In this document: one piece after another, positions 16,910 to 25,234 of the stretch | Numbering within the stretch: the stretch's first letter is position 1 | How the letters are laid out: every line of letters begins with the position of its first letter | NCBI GenBank assembly: GCA_000173115.1 | Contig: ABVW01000004.1 | Location: 1 to 64,000, forward strand | Reading direction: 5' to 3' | Source: Flavobacteria bacterium MS024-3C | GTDB lineage: Bacteria > Bacteroidota > Bacteroidia > Flavobacteriales > Flavobacteriaceae | DNA length: 64,000 nucleotides | Made by a program: the position numbers and the translations under genes | Notes under the pieces: model-generated | Database searches by the model: none | Told to the model about the DNA's origin: nothing | What the model saw: only the letters and a program-made list of their open reading frames with translations

Positions 16910-18742
16910 TTATTGTAGGTCTAAGTCAAAACTTTGTCTAAGAACATCTACCGCAGGGTTTTTGCTCCTAATTTTTTCGTATTTCTCTTCTGGTGTAAAT
17001 GCGTATTTGGTGTCCATAGTTTCTAAAACGGACACCTCTAGGCTAATACTGTGGTTGTTTAATTTGGATTTTAAATAATCTAAAACCCCCGATTGTGCTC
17101 TTTCTACCTCTTTTTTCATGGTGTCATTAGGTAATGTAATACCTATGACAAAATTGTCCAAAAGTTTTGGTTGGTCTGCATTTAGATTGGAGGCAATTAT
17201 TTTTTGTCCTTCTGCTTCTATTTTTTCTATGAAATCGGACCAATGCTTTTGTAGGATTTCTTCAGTAAAGGCATCTTCTATGATAGGACTGTCTACTTGA
17301 ACTTTATTTTTCAAGGCATCTTCGTGTGCTTTCTTTGCTTTTAAACTCGCAATAGACAAGCCAGAAACACCCTCTTTTCTTTCTAGATTAAGGCTGGGTT
17401 TAGTGAGGGGGGCAACGGAAACAGGCTCCGCATTGGGAATTTCATCTACTATAGGTGCAGATGCTGTTTCCACAATCGCTTCATCTATTAAAGGAGCAGA
17501 TGTTGTTTCTACAATCGCTTCATCTACCATAGGAACAGAGGCTGTTTCTACCCCCAGTTCAACAGACGCTGTGTTTTGTGATGGATGCTGTACTACTTTT
17601 TTAGGCAAATGGTCTTTGAATTCAGTAGTAGGTATAATAGGTGTAGTAATTACCTCAGTCCAGTCACGATTTTTTTTTTCAACACCTGAGAGCATAGAGG
17701 CTATTTTCATAATAGCGAGCTCTACCAGTAAGCGTTGGTTTTTGGCATTTTTAAATTGTAAATCACAGTGATTGGCTATATCTATTGCACCCAATAAAAA
17801 AGCAGGGGGTGTTTGTTTTGCCTGAGACTCGTAGCGTTGTTTGCTTTCTTCTCCAACCTCCATTAAAGAGATGGTTGCTGGAAACTGCGCCAACATAAGG
17901 TCCCTTAGATGGGCTGCCAATCCTTGAATAAAATGGTGTCCGTCAAAACCAAGGGACAAACAATCATTAAAAAGCAGTAAACTACTCGGAATATCTCCTG
18001 CTAACATAAAATCTGTTGCGGCAAAATAAGTGTCGTAATCTAAGATATTTAGATTTTCACTCACAGCTTGTCTGGAGAGATTTTCTGCAGTATAACTTAC
18101 AATTCTATCAAAAATAGAGAGTGCATCTCTGAGCGCTCCGTCTGCCTTTTGAGCGATTAAATGCAAAGCATCTGGATGCGCAGTAATGCCTTGGTCAGCA
18201 GCAATTTTACCCAAATGCAAAGCCATATCTGTCACCGTAATTCTTTTAAAATCATAGATCTGACATCTAGACAATATGGTGGGTATAATTTTGTGTTTCT
18301 CTGTAGTGGCTAAAATAAAAATAGCATGCTTTGGCGGTTCCTCTAAAGTCTTTAAAAAAGCATTAAAAGCCGCGGTAGAAAGCATGTGTACCTCATCTAT
18401 GATATAGACCTTATAAGCCCCTTTTTGCGGCGGAATACGCACTTGGTCTACTAGGTTTCTAATGTCGTCTACCGAGTTGTTGGAAGCAGCGTCTAATTCA
18501 AAAATATTAAAAGCGTAATCTTCTTCGGTAGAAGTACCTAACTCCTTTTCATTGATCTTCTTGGCTAAAATTCTGGCACAACTGGTTTTGCCCACACCTC
18601 TTGGCCCACAAAACAATAGTGCTTGAGCCAAATGATTGTTATCAATAGACTTTTCTAAGGTATTGGTTATGGCAGATTGCCCCACCACGTCTTCAAAATT
18701 AAGCGGTCGGTATTTTCTAGCAGAAACAAGGAAAGGTTCCAA
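16910..18742 (-). CDS. dnaX: DNA polymerase III gamma/tau subunit
   Basis: 610 residues. This is the clamp-loader ATPase of the replisome. The N-terminal AAA+ domain has FLVSARKYRPLNFEDVVGQ, Walker A GPRGVGKTSCARILAKK near residue 45, the Walker B VYIIDEVHMLSTAAFNAFLK, and sensor FILATTEKHKI. The usual four-cysteine zinc module between Walker A and ELDAASNNSVDDIR is absent. A low-complexity linker (about residues 398-440) carries three 13-residue repeats of the type ETxSxPxxDEAIV. The tau-like C-terminal domain follows. I see no obvious slippery heptamer forcing a shorter gamma form. Confidence 0.96.
   Translation of the reverse strand: MEPFLVSARKYRPLNFEDVVGQSAITNTLEKSIDNNHLAQALLFCGPRGVGKTSCARILAKKINEKELGTSTEEDYAFNIFELDAASNNSVDDIRNLVDQVRIPPQKGAYKVYIIDEVHMLSTAAFNAFLKTLEEPPKHAIFILATTEKHKIIPTILSRCQIYDFKRITVTDMALHLGKIAADQGITAHPDALHLIAQKADGALRDALSIFDRIVSYTAENLSRQAVSENLNILDYDTYFAATDFMLAGDIPSSLLLFNDCLSLGFDGHHFIQGLAAHLRDLMLAQFPATISLMEVGEESKQRYESQAKQTPPAFLLGAIDIANHCDLQFKNAKNQRLLVELAIMKIASMLSGVEKKNRDWTEVITTPIIPTTEFKDHLPKKVVQHPSQNTASVELGVETASVPMVDEAIVETTSAPLIDEAIVETASAPIVDEIPNAEPVSVAPLTKPSLNLERKEGVSGLSIASLKAKKAHEDALKNKVQVDSPIIEDAFTEEILQKHWSDFIEKIEAEGQKIIASNLNADQPKLLDNFVIGITLPNDTMKKEVERAQSGVLDYLKSKLNNHSISLEVSVLETMDTKYAFTPEEKYEKIRSKNPAVDVLRQSFDLDLQ
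17441..17550 (-). repeat. Three 39-bp tandem repeats inside dnaX
   Basis: Near-identical 39-bp units, each containing CAATCGCTTCATCTA-like sequence, encode 13-residue repeats in the linker between the ATPase and tau-like domains. In-frame repeat expansion in an unstructured linker is the likely origin. Confidence 0.85.
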
Positions 18743-18863
18743 TAAGGTGTCTTTTTAAGGTATACTACAAATATAAAAATAGTGCGGTTTAATGCGGCCT
18801 TTAGTCATAGATATTATGCTACTTTTATTAACAAATAGAAAGCATTTCTATTCCAGTTCTCCC

Positions 18864-18871
18864 TATATTTG
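18864..18871 (+). promoter_or_regulatory. -7 box of the RNase P RNA promoter
   Basis: TATATTTG matches TAnnTTTG exactly and lies 5 bp before the first bases of the RNA. No clear TTTG is found about 19 bp upstream, so only this half is supported. Confidence 0.6.
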
Positions 18872-18875
18872 CAAC

Positions 18876-19177
18876 CAAGCAGGCTGCCTTATCGCTGGTG
18901 GTTTATCCATCAGAGGAAAGTCCGGACACCCTATTGCAGCATAGCGGGTAACGCCCGTCCGTTGAGAAACGAGGACAAGTGCAACAGAAAGCAGGTACAG
19001 GTAATGCTGTAGTGAAACCAGGTAAACTCTATGCGGTGCAACGCCATGTAAACTGACGTTTGAGGGCGGCAAGTTCGAGTCAGAGGGTAGGCGGTTCGAG
19101 CCTTGGAGTAATCCAAGGCCTAGATAAATGATAAGGGCGTTTTTAACGTTACAGAATCCGGCTTATGGCCTGCTTTT
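18876..19177 (+). ncRNA. rnpB: RNase P RNA component
   Basis: About 300 nt with the universally conserved parts of bacterial RNase P RNA. GAGGAAAGTCCGGACACC lies near the 5' end, ACAGAAA and GTGAAACCAGGTAAAC in the middle, GGCAAG and ACAGAATCCGGCTTA near the 3' end. The terminal P1 helix pairs AAGCAGGC (18877-18884) with GCCTGCTT near 19168-19175, followed by a T run that acts as terminator. It matures tRNA 5' ends. Its 3' end overlaps the last codons of the opposing rsmD gene. Confidence 0.97.
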
Positions 19178-19711
19178 TTTTTCAAAAAAACTAAATACGC
19201 TAGATCCGTACCTTCTAGCCTCTCTAAAGTTAGGGGTTTCAGAGAGGTCCATATGTTTCTCGTGTTCTATGACCAAAATACCTCCTTCTAAAACCAGTTC
19301 TTTTTGAAACGCCATTTGAGCAATTTGTTGGAATTCTTCTATAGGTAAGGCATACGGAGGGTCTGCAAATATGATATTGAATTTTTTAGGTGTTTTTTGA
19401 AGGTAGGCAAAAACGTCACTTTTAATCACTTCAATAGGCATGTCTAATTTTTCTGCCATTTCACTAATAAACTGAGTGCATCCTACATGAATTTCCACTG
19501 CAGTAATGGCATTAACACCCCTTGAAGCAAATTCATAAGAAATGTTTCCACTACCAGAGAATAGATCCAAAACACTAATTTCATCCAAATAATACTGGTT
19601 ATTAATGATATTGAATAATGCTTCCTTAGCCATATCTGTGGTAGGTCTAATGGGAAGTTGTTTGGGCGCTGAAATTTTTCGCCCTTTGTGTTGACCTGAA
19701 ATAATTCGCAT
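19163..19711 (-). CDS. rsmD: 16S rRNA (guanine-966 N2)-methyltransferase
   Basis: 182 residues. The start MRIISGQHKGRKI is classic for RsmD, followed by PIRPTTDMAKEALFNII, the SAM-binding VLDLFSGSGNISYEFASRG and the catalytic IIFADPPYALP. It methylates G966 of 16S rRNA. It ends in FFEKKSRP, with the TAA at 19163-19165 lying inside the 3' end of the opposite-strand RNase P RNA. It starts 2 bp after the DUF3822 gene stop, so it belongs to that leftward operon. Confidence 0.95.
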   Translation of the reverse strand: MRIISGQHKGRKISAPKQLPIRPTTDMAKEALFNIINNQYYLDEISVLDLFSGSGNISYEFASRGVNAITAVEIHVGCTQFISEMAEKLDMPIEVIKSDVFAYLQKTPKKFNIIFADPPYALPIEEFQQIAQMAFQKELVLEGGILVIEHEKHMDLSETPNFREARRYGSSVFSFFEKKSRP

Positions 19712-19713
19712 GA

Positions 19714-20523
19714 TTAAGCGTTTAAAATGATGCTATCAAAGTGATAGTCCAATAAATGGGTGGGTATTTTTTGGGTGAAGCTCGGTCTGTAAATACCACA
19801 ATTGTTTAAGTACTGTAACGCTTTTTTGTAATAAGGTTCTGCTTCGGTAGTTTCTCCGTAAAAAAGCATTTGCACCTCTTTTGGATCTAACGTCAATTGT
19901 TCCAAACTAAATAAAATGTAATACAGAAGGTCTTCAGTGCTTCCAATTTGGAAACTATTAAAGAATTGCAACTTTTTATCCTTAATGACGGTAAGGTTGA
20001 GGGTGCCTTGGTCTATATGGGCATAACACACTTTTTCTGGAGCCTCGTGTTCAATACTCAGCAATTCCTCTAAGTGTAAAGCAACATGGTGCTTAAAGTC
20101 AAAGGGACCAAAGCAATCAAAAATGTAGTTGTTTACAGCCGTAAAAGGAACATATACCACAACCATGTCTTTATGGGCAATAGTGTCATAGGCCAATTCA
20201 TCGTGGGGTAGTAGCTGCGCATTAAACTTCACGTAATCACTCAATTTAGAAAGGTCGAACAAAGCCTGGGGTACAATGTTAAATAAGGCATTACTGTGCG
20301 TAACTACAACAGATTCATAGGTTCTTGAAGGGACATTATGGGATTCTAAAAAATCATTTAATGCTCCTCTTAGTTCATTCTCAGAACGTGGCGTAGAAAA
20401 ACGCAAGCGCTGCACCTCAACGAGTTCCTGACTCACTTTGTCTGTAATACAAAAAGAAAGTCCATTCAAACTCAATTGAATGGACAGTCTAGTATTTTGA
20501 TATGAACTATTTTCCTTGTTCAA
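19714..20523 (-). CDS. DUF3822 family protein
   Basis: 269 residues from a TTG at 20523, which has AAGGA 7 nt upstream and sits 8 bp after the previous gene. A GTG at 20574 would give 286 residues but overlaps the upstream gene by 44 bp. The opening LSIQLSLNGLSFCITD and the later VVYVPFTAVNNYIFDCFGPF with YAHIDQGTLNLTVIKDKKL mark DUF3822. The fold appears related to actin-like ATPases, but the function is unknown. It is typically found directly before rsmD in this family, as here. Confidence 0.85.
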   Translation of the reverse strand: MNKENSSYQNTRLSIQLSLNGLSFCITDKVSQELVEVQRLRFSTPRSENELRGALNDFLESHNVPSRTYESVVVTHSNALFNIVPQALFDLSKLSDYVKFNAQLLPHDELAYDTIAHKDMVVVYVPFTAVNNYIFDCFGPFDFKHHVALHLEELLSIEHEAPEKVCYAHIDQGTLNLTVIKDKKLQFFNSFQIGSTEDLLYYILFSLEQLTLDPKEVQMLFYGETTEAEPYYKKALQYLNNCGIYRPSFTQKIPTHLLDYHFDSIILNA

Positions 20524-20530
20524 ATGATCC

Positions 20531-21181
20531 TTAATTTTGTTTTTTCTTATCGTAGATAGGGGGCCAGTTTCCACTGTTACTTACGTCTACTAAAGAACCT
20601 ACTATAATCTGAGATCCGTTTACTTCATCTACACTCATCTGTGCGTTTTCAGTAGCTAATAAATCTGGGTCTTGATCGTAAAGCACTGTTTTTTTGTCTA
20701 CGGAAATTTTAAAAACAGGTACTCTATAGTCATTCTTGCGAATTACTTTGGCTTCCATTTTAAATTTTTCTCCGTTTGCAGCGAAAGGAACATTCATCAT
20801 GTTCTTGTAACGCATGTCATTTTTAAATAAAGAATCTTTAACAGAAACAAATCCTAGAGTATCAATAATTTTAACCTCTTTTAGCATGTCAATTCTATAC
20901 ACTTTATTGAATTCGTAGAAAGAAGAATCCCTCTGTTGTGTAATAATATATTGAGAGCTGTCTACAAATTGCACCAAAGCATTAAAATCTGCAGCGTATT
21001 CGCCTTTAACTGTTTTGTGTGCTTCTTGAGCATTACGAATGTCTTTCATGACATTAATAACTGCTGTAAAACGCTCTTGCTTTACTTTTTTAAATTCAAT
21101 AGGGGCGTTTACAGAAAGGTATATCATGTATGCAAATACAATCGAAAGAACCCAAAGTACAAGTTTTAATACAGTCTTCAT
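20531..21181 (-). CDS. Membrane-anchored hypothetical protein upstream of DUF3822
   Basis: 216 residues with one N-terminal transmembrane helix (VLKLVLWVLSIVFAYMIYLSV) and a soluble, probably periplasmic body. The stretch IRNAQEAHKTVKGEYAADFNALVQFV resembles the region after the N-terminal helix of type II pseudopilins, but no prepilin peptidase site is visible. I do not recognise a function. It heads a tight leftward operon with DUF3822 and rsmD. Confidence 0.8.
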   Translation of the reverse strand: MKTVLKLVLWVLSIVFAYMIYLSVNAPIEFKKVKQERFTAVINVMKDIRNAQEAHKTVKGEYAADFNALVQFVDSSQYIITQQRDSSFYEFNKVYRIDMLKEVKIIDTLGFVSVKDSLFKNDMRYKNMMNVPFAANGEKFKMEAKVIRKNDYRVPVFKISVDKKTVLYDQDPDLLATENAQMSVDEVNGSQIIVGSLVDVSNSGNWPPIYDKKKQN

Positions 21182-21247
21182 TATAATAGTCTTATTTAAA
21201 ATTTAGTCGTTTCACAAATCTACAATTTTTTTTTAATCGCAAAAGTA

Positions 21248-21276
21248 TTTGCCCTTAATTTTACGCATTATCTTTG
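21248..21276 (+). promoter_or_regulatory. Promoter placed directly before a start codon
   Basis: TTTG at 21248-21251, 17-bp spacer, TATCTTTG at 21269-21276. The ATG at 21282 is only 5 bp further, so transcription would begin at or next to the start codon, giving a leaderless or near-leaderless mRNA. This also rules out the in-frame TTG at 21249. Confidence 0.65.
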
Positions 21277-21281
21277 GGGCT

Positions 21282-22712
21282 ATGACAACTGCTTCCCCCA
21301 TAGATTTTTACAAAAAACTAAAGGCCTATTTTCCCCATGAACCTACCCTCACCCAAGAACGTGCCCTCGAAGCCTTTGCGCAGTTTGTTTGTAATGACAA
21401 CAAGGATGAGCTCTTATTATTAAAAGGGTATGCGGGAACAGGTAAAACTACTTTGATAGGGACATTGGTCAATCAGTTGTGGCAAATTAAGTATAAATCA
21501 GTGCTGATGGCCCCAACAGGAAGGGCTGCCAAAGTAATGGCTGGATATGCCAAAACAGAAGCGTTTACCATTCATAGAAAAATATATTTTCCTAAAAAAG
21601 CAGCCGGAGGGGGTATACAATTTACCAAAGCACCCAACAAACACCGCCACACTATATTTATTGTAGATGAGGCATCCATGATACCAGATACCCCAGAAGG
21701 GGGGAAAAACACCACCTCTTTATTAGATGACCTTATTACCTATGTGTATTCAGGACACAAATGTAAATTGGTTTTAGTGGGAGATGTGGCCCAATTGCCT
21801 CCAGTTCACCTTTCCTTGAGTCCTGCTTTAAATGAAGAGACCCTTCAGTTTAATTACAGTAAAAAAGTTCCACTAATCACTTTAAATGAAGTAGTGCGTC
21901 AGGCTGCAGATTCAGGCATACTATTTAATGCCACTTTATTAAGAGACCAACTCGAAGGAGATTTTTTTGAAGCATTTAAATTCTCTTTAGCGTCATTTAA
22001 AGATATAGTGAGGCTTATAGATGGGCATGAAATTCAAGAAGCTATAGAAGAGGCCTATGCTACAGGTGGTAAAGAAGAAACGGCTTTTATAGTTCGTTCC
22101 AACAAGCGGGCCAATCAATACAATGAAAGCATCCGAAACAGGATACTTTTTTTAGAGCATGAGTTGGCTGCTGGAGATTATATGATGGTAGTAAAAAACA
22201 ATTACTTTTGGTTAGACACCACATCAGAAGCAGGTTTTATAGCCAATGGAGACATTATAGAGGTGTTGGAAATATTTGCTATTAAGGAGCTGTACGGATT
22301 TAGATTTGCAGAAGTAAAGGTGAGAATGGTGGATTATCCCAATCAAAAACCTTTTGAAACCACCCTATTATTAGACACAATAGCTGCAGAATCACCTTCA
22401 TTGTCTTATGAAGACGGAAACAAGCTATATCAGGCAGTTTCAGAAGATTACACCAGTGAAAAATCCAATTACAAACGCTTTCTAGGGATTAAAAACAATA
22501 AATATTTTAATGCTTTACAAGTAAAGTTCTCCTATGCCATTACCTGTCACAAGTCTCAAGGCGGGCAATGGGACACCGTTTTTGTAGAACAGCCCTATTT
22601 GCCTAATGGGATAGATAAAGAGTATTTGCGTTGGTTGTATACGGCCATTACTAGGGCCAAAAAAAAATTATACCTTATAGGATTTAAAGAAGATTTTTTT
22701 GAAGAAAACTAA
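21282..22712 (+). CDS. RecD-like ATP-dependent DNA helicase (SF1)
   Basis: 476 residues from ATG 21282. Walker A LLKGYAGTGKTTLIGTL, motif Ia MAPTGRAAKVM, Walker B IFIVDEASMI, motif III LVLVGDVAQLPPV. The C-terminal UvrD-like part has FSYAITCHKSQGGQWDTVFV and LYTAITRAKKKLYLIGF. This is the compact RecD2/Dda-like helicase common in Bacteroidetes, without the long RecD N-terminal domain. It probably works in DNA repair or replication restart. kdsB follows after 44 bp. Confidence 0.92.
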   Translation: MTTASPIDFYKKLKAYFPHEPTLTQERALEAFAQFVCNDNKDELLLLKGYAGTGKTTLIGTLVNQLWQIKYKSVLMAPTGRAAKVMAGYAKTEAFTIHRKIYFPKKAAGGGIQFTKAPNKHRHTIFIVDEASMIPDTPEGGKNTTSLLDDLITYVYSGHKCKLVLVGDVAQLPPVHLSLSPALNEETLQFNYSKKVPLITLNEVVRQAADSGILFNATLLRDQLEGDFFEAFKFSLASFKDIVRLIDGHEIQEAIEEAYATGGKEETAFIVRSNKRANQYNESIRNRILFLEHELAAGDYMMVVKNNYFWLDTTSEAGFIANGDIIEVLEIFAIKELYGFRFAEVKVRMVDYPNQKPFETTLLLDTIAAESPSLSYEDGNKLYQAVSEDYTSEKSNYKRFLGIKNNKYFNALQVKFSYAITCHKSQGGQWDTVFVEQPYLPNGIDKEYLRWLYTAITRAKKKLYLIGFKEDFFEEN

Positions 22713-22756
22713 TGAGTCCCCTTATATTTGAAATACAGAATTAATTACAGCACTAT

Positions 22757-23494
22757 ATGAAGGCTATAGCCATGATACCAGCCCGTTATGCGGCTTCCAG
22801 ATTTCCAGCCAAACTCTTACAAGATTTAGGGGGAAAACCAGTCATTCAAAGGACTTACGAAGCAACAATAGCCAGCGGATTATTTAGCGAAGTATATGTG
22901 GTCACAGACCACCAGACCATATTTGACTTGATCCAAAAGATGGGTGGCACGCCTATGATGAGTCAGGGTGAATTTGAATGTGGATCTGACAGAATTGCCG
23001 CAGCAGCAGCAGGAATAAGGGCAGATATTATAGTCAATGTACAGGGCGATGAACCATTTATTGATACGGAAAGTTTAAGGGATTTATTGGCGGTTTTCAC
23101 CGCCGATGCCCAAAAGAAAATATCCCTGGCCTCCCTCATGTACCCCATCTCCGAGCAAGAGGAAATAGACAACCCAAACGCAGTAAAGGTTATTGTAAAT
23201 TTAAAGGATCAAGCACTGTACTTCTCAAGAGCTGCCATTCCTTTTCCAAGAGAAGGCAAAGGGGTACAATACTTTAGACATAAAGGGGTGTATGCATTTA
23301 GAAAAGAAGCTTTAGAGGCATTTCCAAAAATGGTTTTGGGACCTTTAGAGAAAGCAGAAAAAATAGAAGCCATTAGGTATCTAGAGCATGGTCATGCCAT
23401 TCAAATGGTGAGAACCACCCATGTAGGTATAGGAATAGATGTACCAGAAGACTTAGAAAAAGCGAGAAGAGAATGGGGCGGCTCAAGCGTTTAA
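22757..23494 (+). CDS. kdsB: 3-deoxy-manno-octulosonate cytidylyltransferase
   Basis: 245 residues. It activates Kdo with CTP for lipopolysaccharide inner-core synthesis. The nucleotide-binding start is IAMIPARYAASRFPAKLLQ. The body has VVTDH, GEFECGSDRIAAAA, IIVNVQGDEPFID and the FSRAAIPFPR loop, ending with GIGIDVPEDLEKAR. It is a normal-length, full gene and implies an LPS-type outer membrane. Confidence 0.97.
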   Translation: MKAIAMIPARYAASRFPAKLLQDLGGKPVIQRTYEATIASGLFSEVYVVTDHQTIFDLIQKMGGTPMMSQGEFECGSDRIAAAAAGIRADIIVNVQGDEPFIDTESLRDLLAVFTADAQKKISLASLMYPISEQEEIDNPNAVKVIVNLKDQALYFSRAAIPFPREGKGVQYFRHKGVYAFRKEALEAFPKMVLGPLEKAEKIEAIRYLEHGHAIQMVRTTHVGIGIDVPEDLEKARREWGGSSV

Positions 23495-23542
23495 ATTCCG
23501 TTATACTAAGGCGATCATATTTAATTTAAATCAATTCTTAGC

Positions 23543-24094
23543 ATGCGTTTACTAGCTAAATTTATTTTTTATAAGCTCATGGGTTGGACCTTTAACGGTT
23601 CATTTCCCACTGTGAAAAAATGTGTATTTATTGTTGTGCCACATACCTCTAATTGGGATTTTTTAATGGGATTGGTGATTAGAAAAATCATGAATATTGA
23701 AATTAACTACGTGGGTAAGAAAAGTTTATTCAACTGGCCTTATGGATGGTTTTTTAGATGGACAGGTGGCGCACCCATAGATCGCACAAAAAATTCAGAT
23801 ACGGTATCTGCAGTAGCGCAACTTTTCAAAGAGCGAGAAGTGTTCAGACTAGCGCTTTCTCCTGAGGGGACAAGAAAGAGAGTATACCAATGGAAAACAG
23901 GATTTTATTATATAGCTAAAACAGCTGGTGTACCGCTAGTATTAATCACATTTGATTACGGAAAAAAAGAAATAAAAATATCGGAACCCCATTGGCCTAC
24001 CGAGCATATGGCAGCAGACTTTAAAACCTATGAGGCCTTTTTTGAAGGTACACTTGGTAAAAATCGAAAACAGAGTTTTTTTGCCAAATCATGA
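23543..24094 (+). CDS. 1-acyl-glycerol-3-phosphate acyltransferase-like protein
   Basis: 183 residues of the PlsC-like acyltransferase fold. The catalytic HX4D box is in FIVVPHTSNWDFLMGLVI near residue 35, and the phosphate-binding motif in ALSPEGTRKRV near 115. One N-terminal hydrophobic stretch may associate it with the inner membrane. It probably acylates a lysophospholipid or a related lipid; the acceptor is not predictable. It follows kdsB by 48 bp and ends in a strong shared terminator. Confidence 0.88.
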   Translation: MRLLAKFIFYKLMGWTFNGSFPTVKKCVFIVVPHTSNWDFLMGLVIRKIMNIEINYVGKKSLFNWPYGWFFRWTGGAPIDRTKNSDTVSAVAQLFKEREVFRLALSPEGTRKRVYQWKTGFYYIAKTAGVPLVLITFDYGKKEIKISEPHWPTEHMAADFKTYEAFFEGTLGKNRKQSFFAKS

Positions 24095-24098
24095 AAAA

Positions 24099-24126
24099 AA
24101 AAGCGGGGCCAACGGCCCCGCTTTTT
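24099..24126. terminator. Bidirectional terminator
   Basis: AAGCGGGGCC-AAC-GGCCCCGCTT stem (24101-24122), flanked by A and T runs. It separates the rightward acyltransferase gene from the leftward yebC-like gene. Confidence 0.93.
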
Positions 24127-24155
24127 TAACGGTATATTTTAGATAGCAGCTTCTT

Positions 24156-24869
24156 TTATTCCTGCATAGAATGATACACGTTTTGAACGTCGTCATCTTC
24201 TTCTATTTTTTCAAGGAGTTTTTCTACGTCTGCAGCCTCTTCTTCTGTGAGTTGTTTGGTTACTTGAGGAATGCGTTCAAATCCTGAAGATAAGATTTCA
24301 AGACCTCTAGATTCTAATTCTTTTTGAATGGCGCCAAAGCTTTCAAAAGGAGCGTAAATTAAAATACCCTCTTCTTCGTCTACAAAAACCTCTTCTGCAC
24401 CAAAATCAATCAGTTCTAATTCTAATTCTTCAGGATCTAAGTCACCCGCAGGGATTCTAAAGTTACAAGTGTGGTCAAACATAAACTCTACAGAACCTGA
24501 AGTACCCATATTCCCGTTACACTTATTAAAATAACTTCTAATATTGGCTACAGTTCTGGTGTTGTTGTCTGTGGCAGTTTCTACTAGTATGGCAATACCA
24601 TGAGGGGCGTAGCCTTCAAATAAAACTTCTTTATAATCTCCCAAACTTTTATCAGAAGCTCTTTTTATGGCTCGCTCTACATTGTCCTTAGGCATATTAA
24701 CAGCCTTTGCATTTTGTATTACAGCCCTTAGTCTGGAATTTGAGTCTGGATCAGGCCCACCTTCTTTCACTGCCATTACAATGTCTTTACCAATTCTAGT
24801 AAATGCCTTAGACATGGCAGACCAACGCTTCATTTTACGTGCTTTTCTAAATTCAAAAGCTCTTCCCAT
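24156..24869 (-). CDS. YebC/PmpR family protein
   Basis: 237 residues. It opens MGRAFEFRKARKMKRWSAMS and carries TRIGKDIVMAVKEGGPDPDSN, AVNMPKDNVERAIKRA and EGYAPHGIAILVE, all diagnostic of the family. Members act as DNA-binding regulators or in translation of difficult proline stretches; which applies here cannot be told. It lacks the common MAGHSKW N-terminus and has the alternative MGRAFE form. Confidence 0.95.
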   Translation of the reverse strand: MGRAFEFRKARKMKRWSAMSKAFTRIGKDIVMAVKEGGPDPDSNSRLRAVIQNAKAVNMPKDNVERAIKRASDKSLGDYKEVLFEGYAPHGIAILVETATDNNTRTVANIRSYFNKCNGNMGTSGSVEFMFDHTCNFRIPAGDLDPEELELELIDFGAEEVFVDEEEGILIYAPFESFGAIQKELESRGLEILSSGFERIPQVTKQLTEEEAADVEKLLEKIEEDDDVQNVYHSMQE

Positions 24870-24912
24870 AGTTGTTGTGTTTTGTAATTAAAGTGACAAA
24901 TTTAATATTTTT

Positions 24913-25203
24913 TTATCCTTTGCTTATCATGCATTCTTCAATGCTTCCAGCTAGGTCAAAGTCTTTTTGAGTAACGCCTTTTGCATCATGGGTAATCAGT
25001 TTAATGAGCAATCTATTGTAACGATTGCTCCAGTCTGGATGGTGGCCATGAGACTCGCACTCAAAAGCAATTCTAGACATGGCAGAGAAACATTCTTTAA
25101 AGTCATTAAATTGAAAAGTGCTCACTAAATAACCATCCGCAAAGGTCCAATGGGGTAGTGCTTTTAATTTTTCTGCTATTTGTACTTCTGTTAATTTCTC
25201 CAT
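24913..25203 (-). CDS. 4a-hydroxytetrahydrobiopterin dehydratase
   Basis: 96 residues, the full length of the family (PCD/DCoH). The active-site signature ESHGHHPDWSNRYNRL is followed by ITHDAKGVTQKDFDLA. It recycles 4a-hydroxytetrahydropterin produced by aromatic amino acid hydroxylases. It lies between yebC and the reductase-like gene, all leftward, with short gaps. Confidence 0.95.
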   Translation of the reverse strand: MEKLTEVQIAEKLKALPHWTFADGYLVSTFQFNDFKECFSAMSRIAFECESHGHHPDWSNRYNRLLIKLITHDAKGVTQKDFDLAGSIEECMISKG

Positions 25204-25234
25204 GAATAAGTGTTTTTTGTAAATATAGTATAAA

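Noticed and set aside
18863-19116. ORFs on the minus strand of the RNase P RNA
   Set aside because: They are complementary to the structured RNA and show no protein family features.
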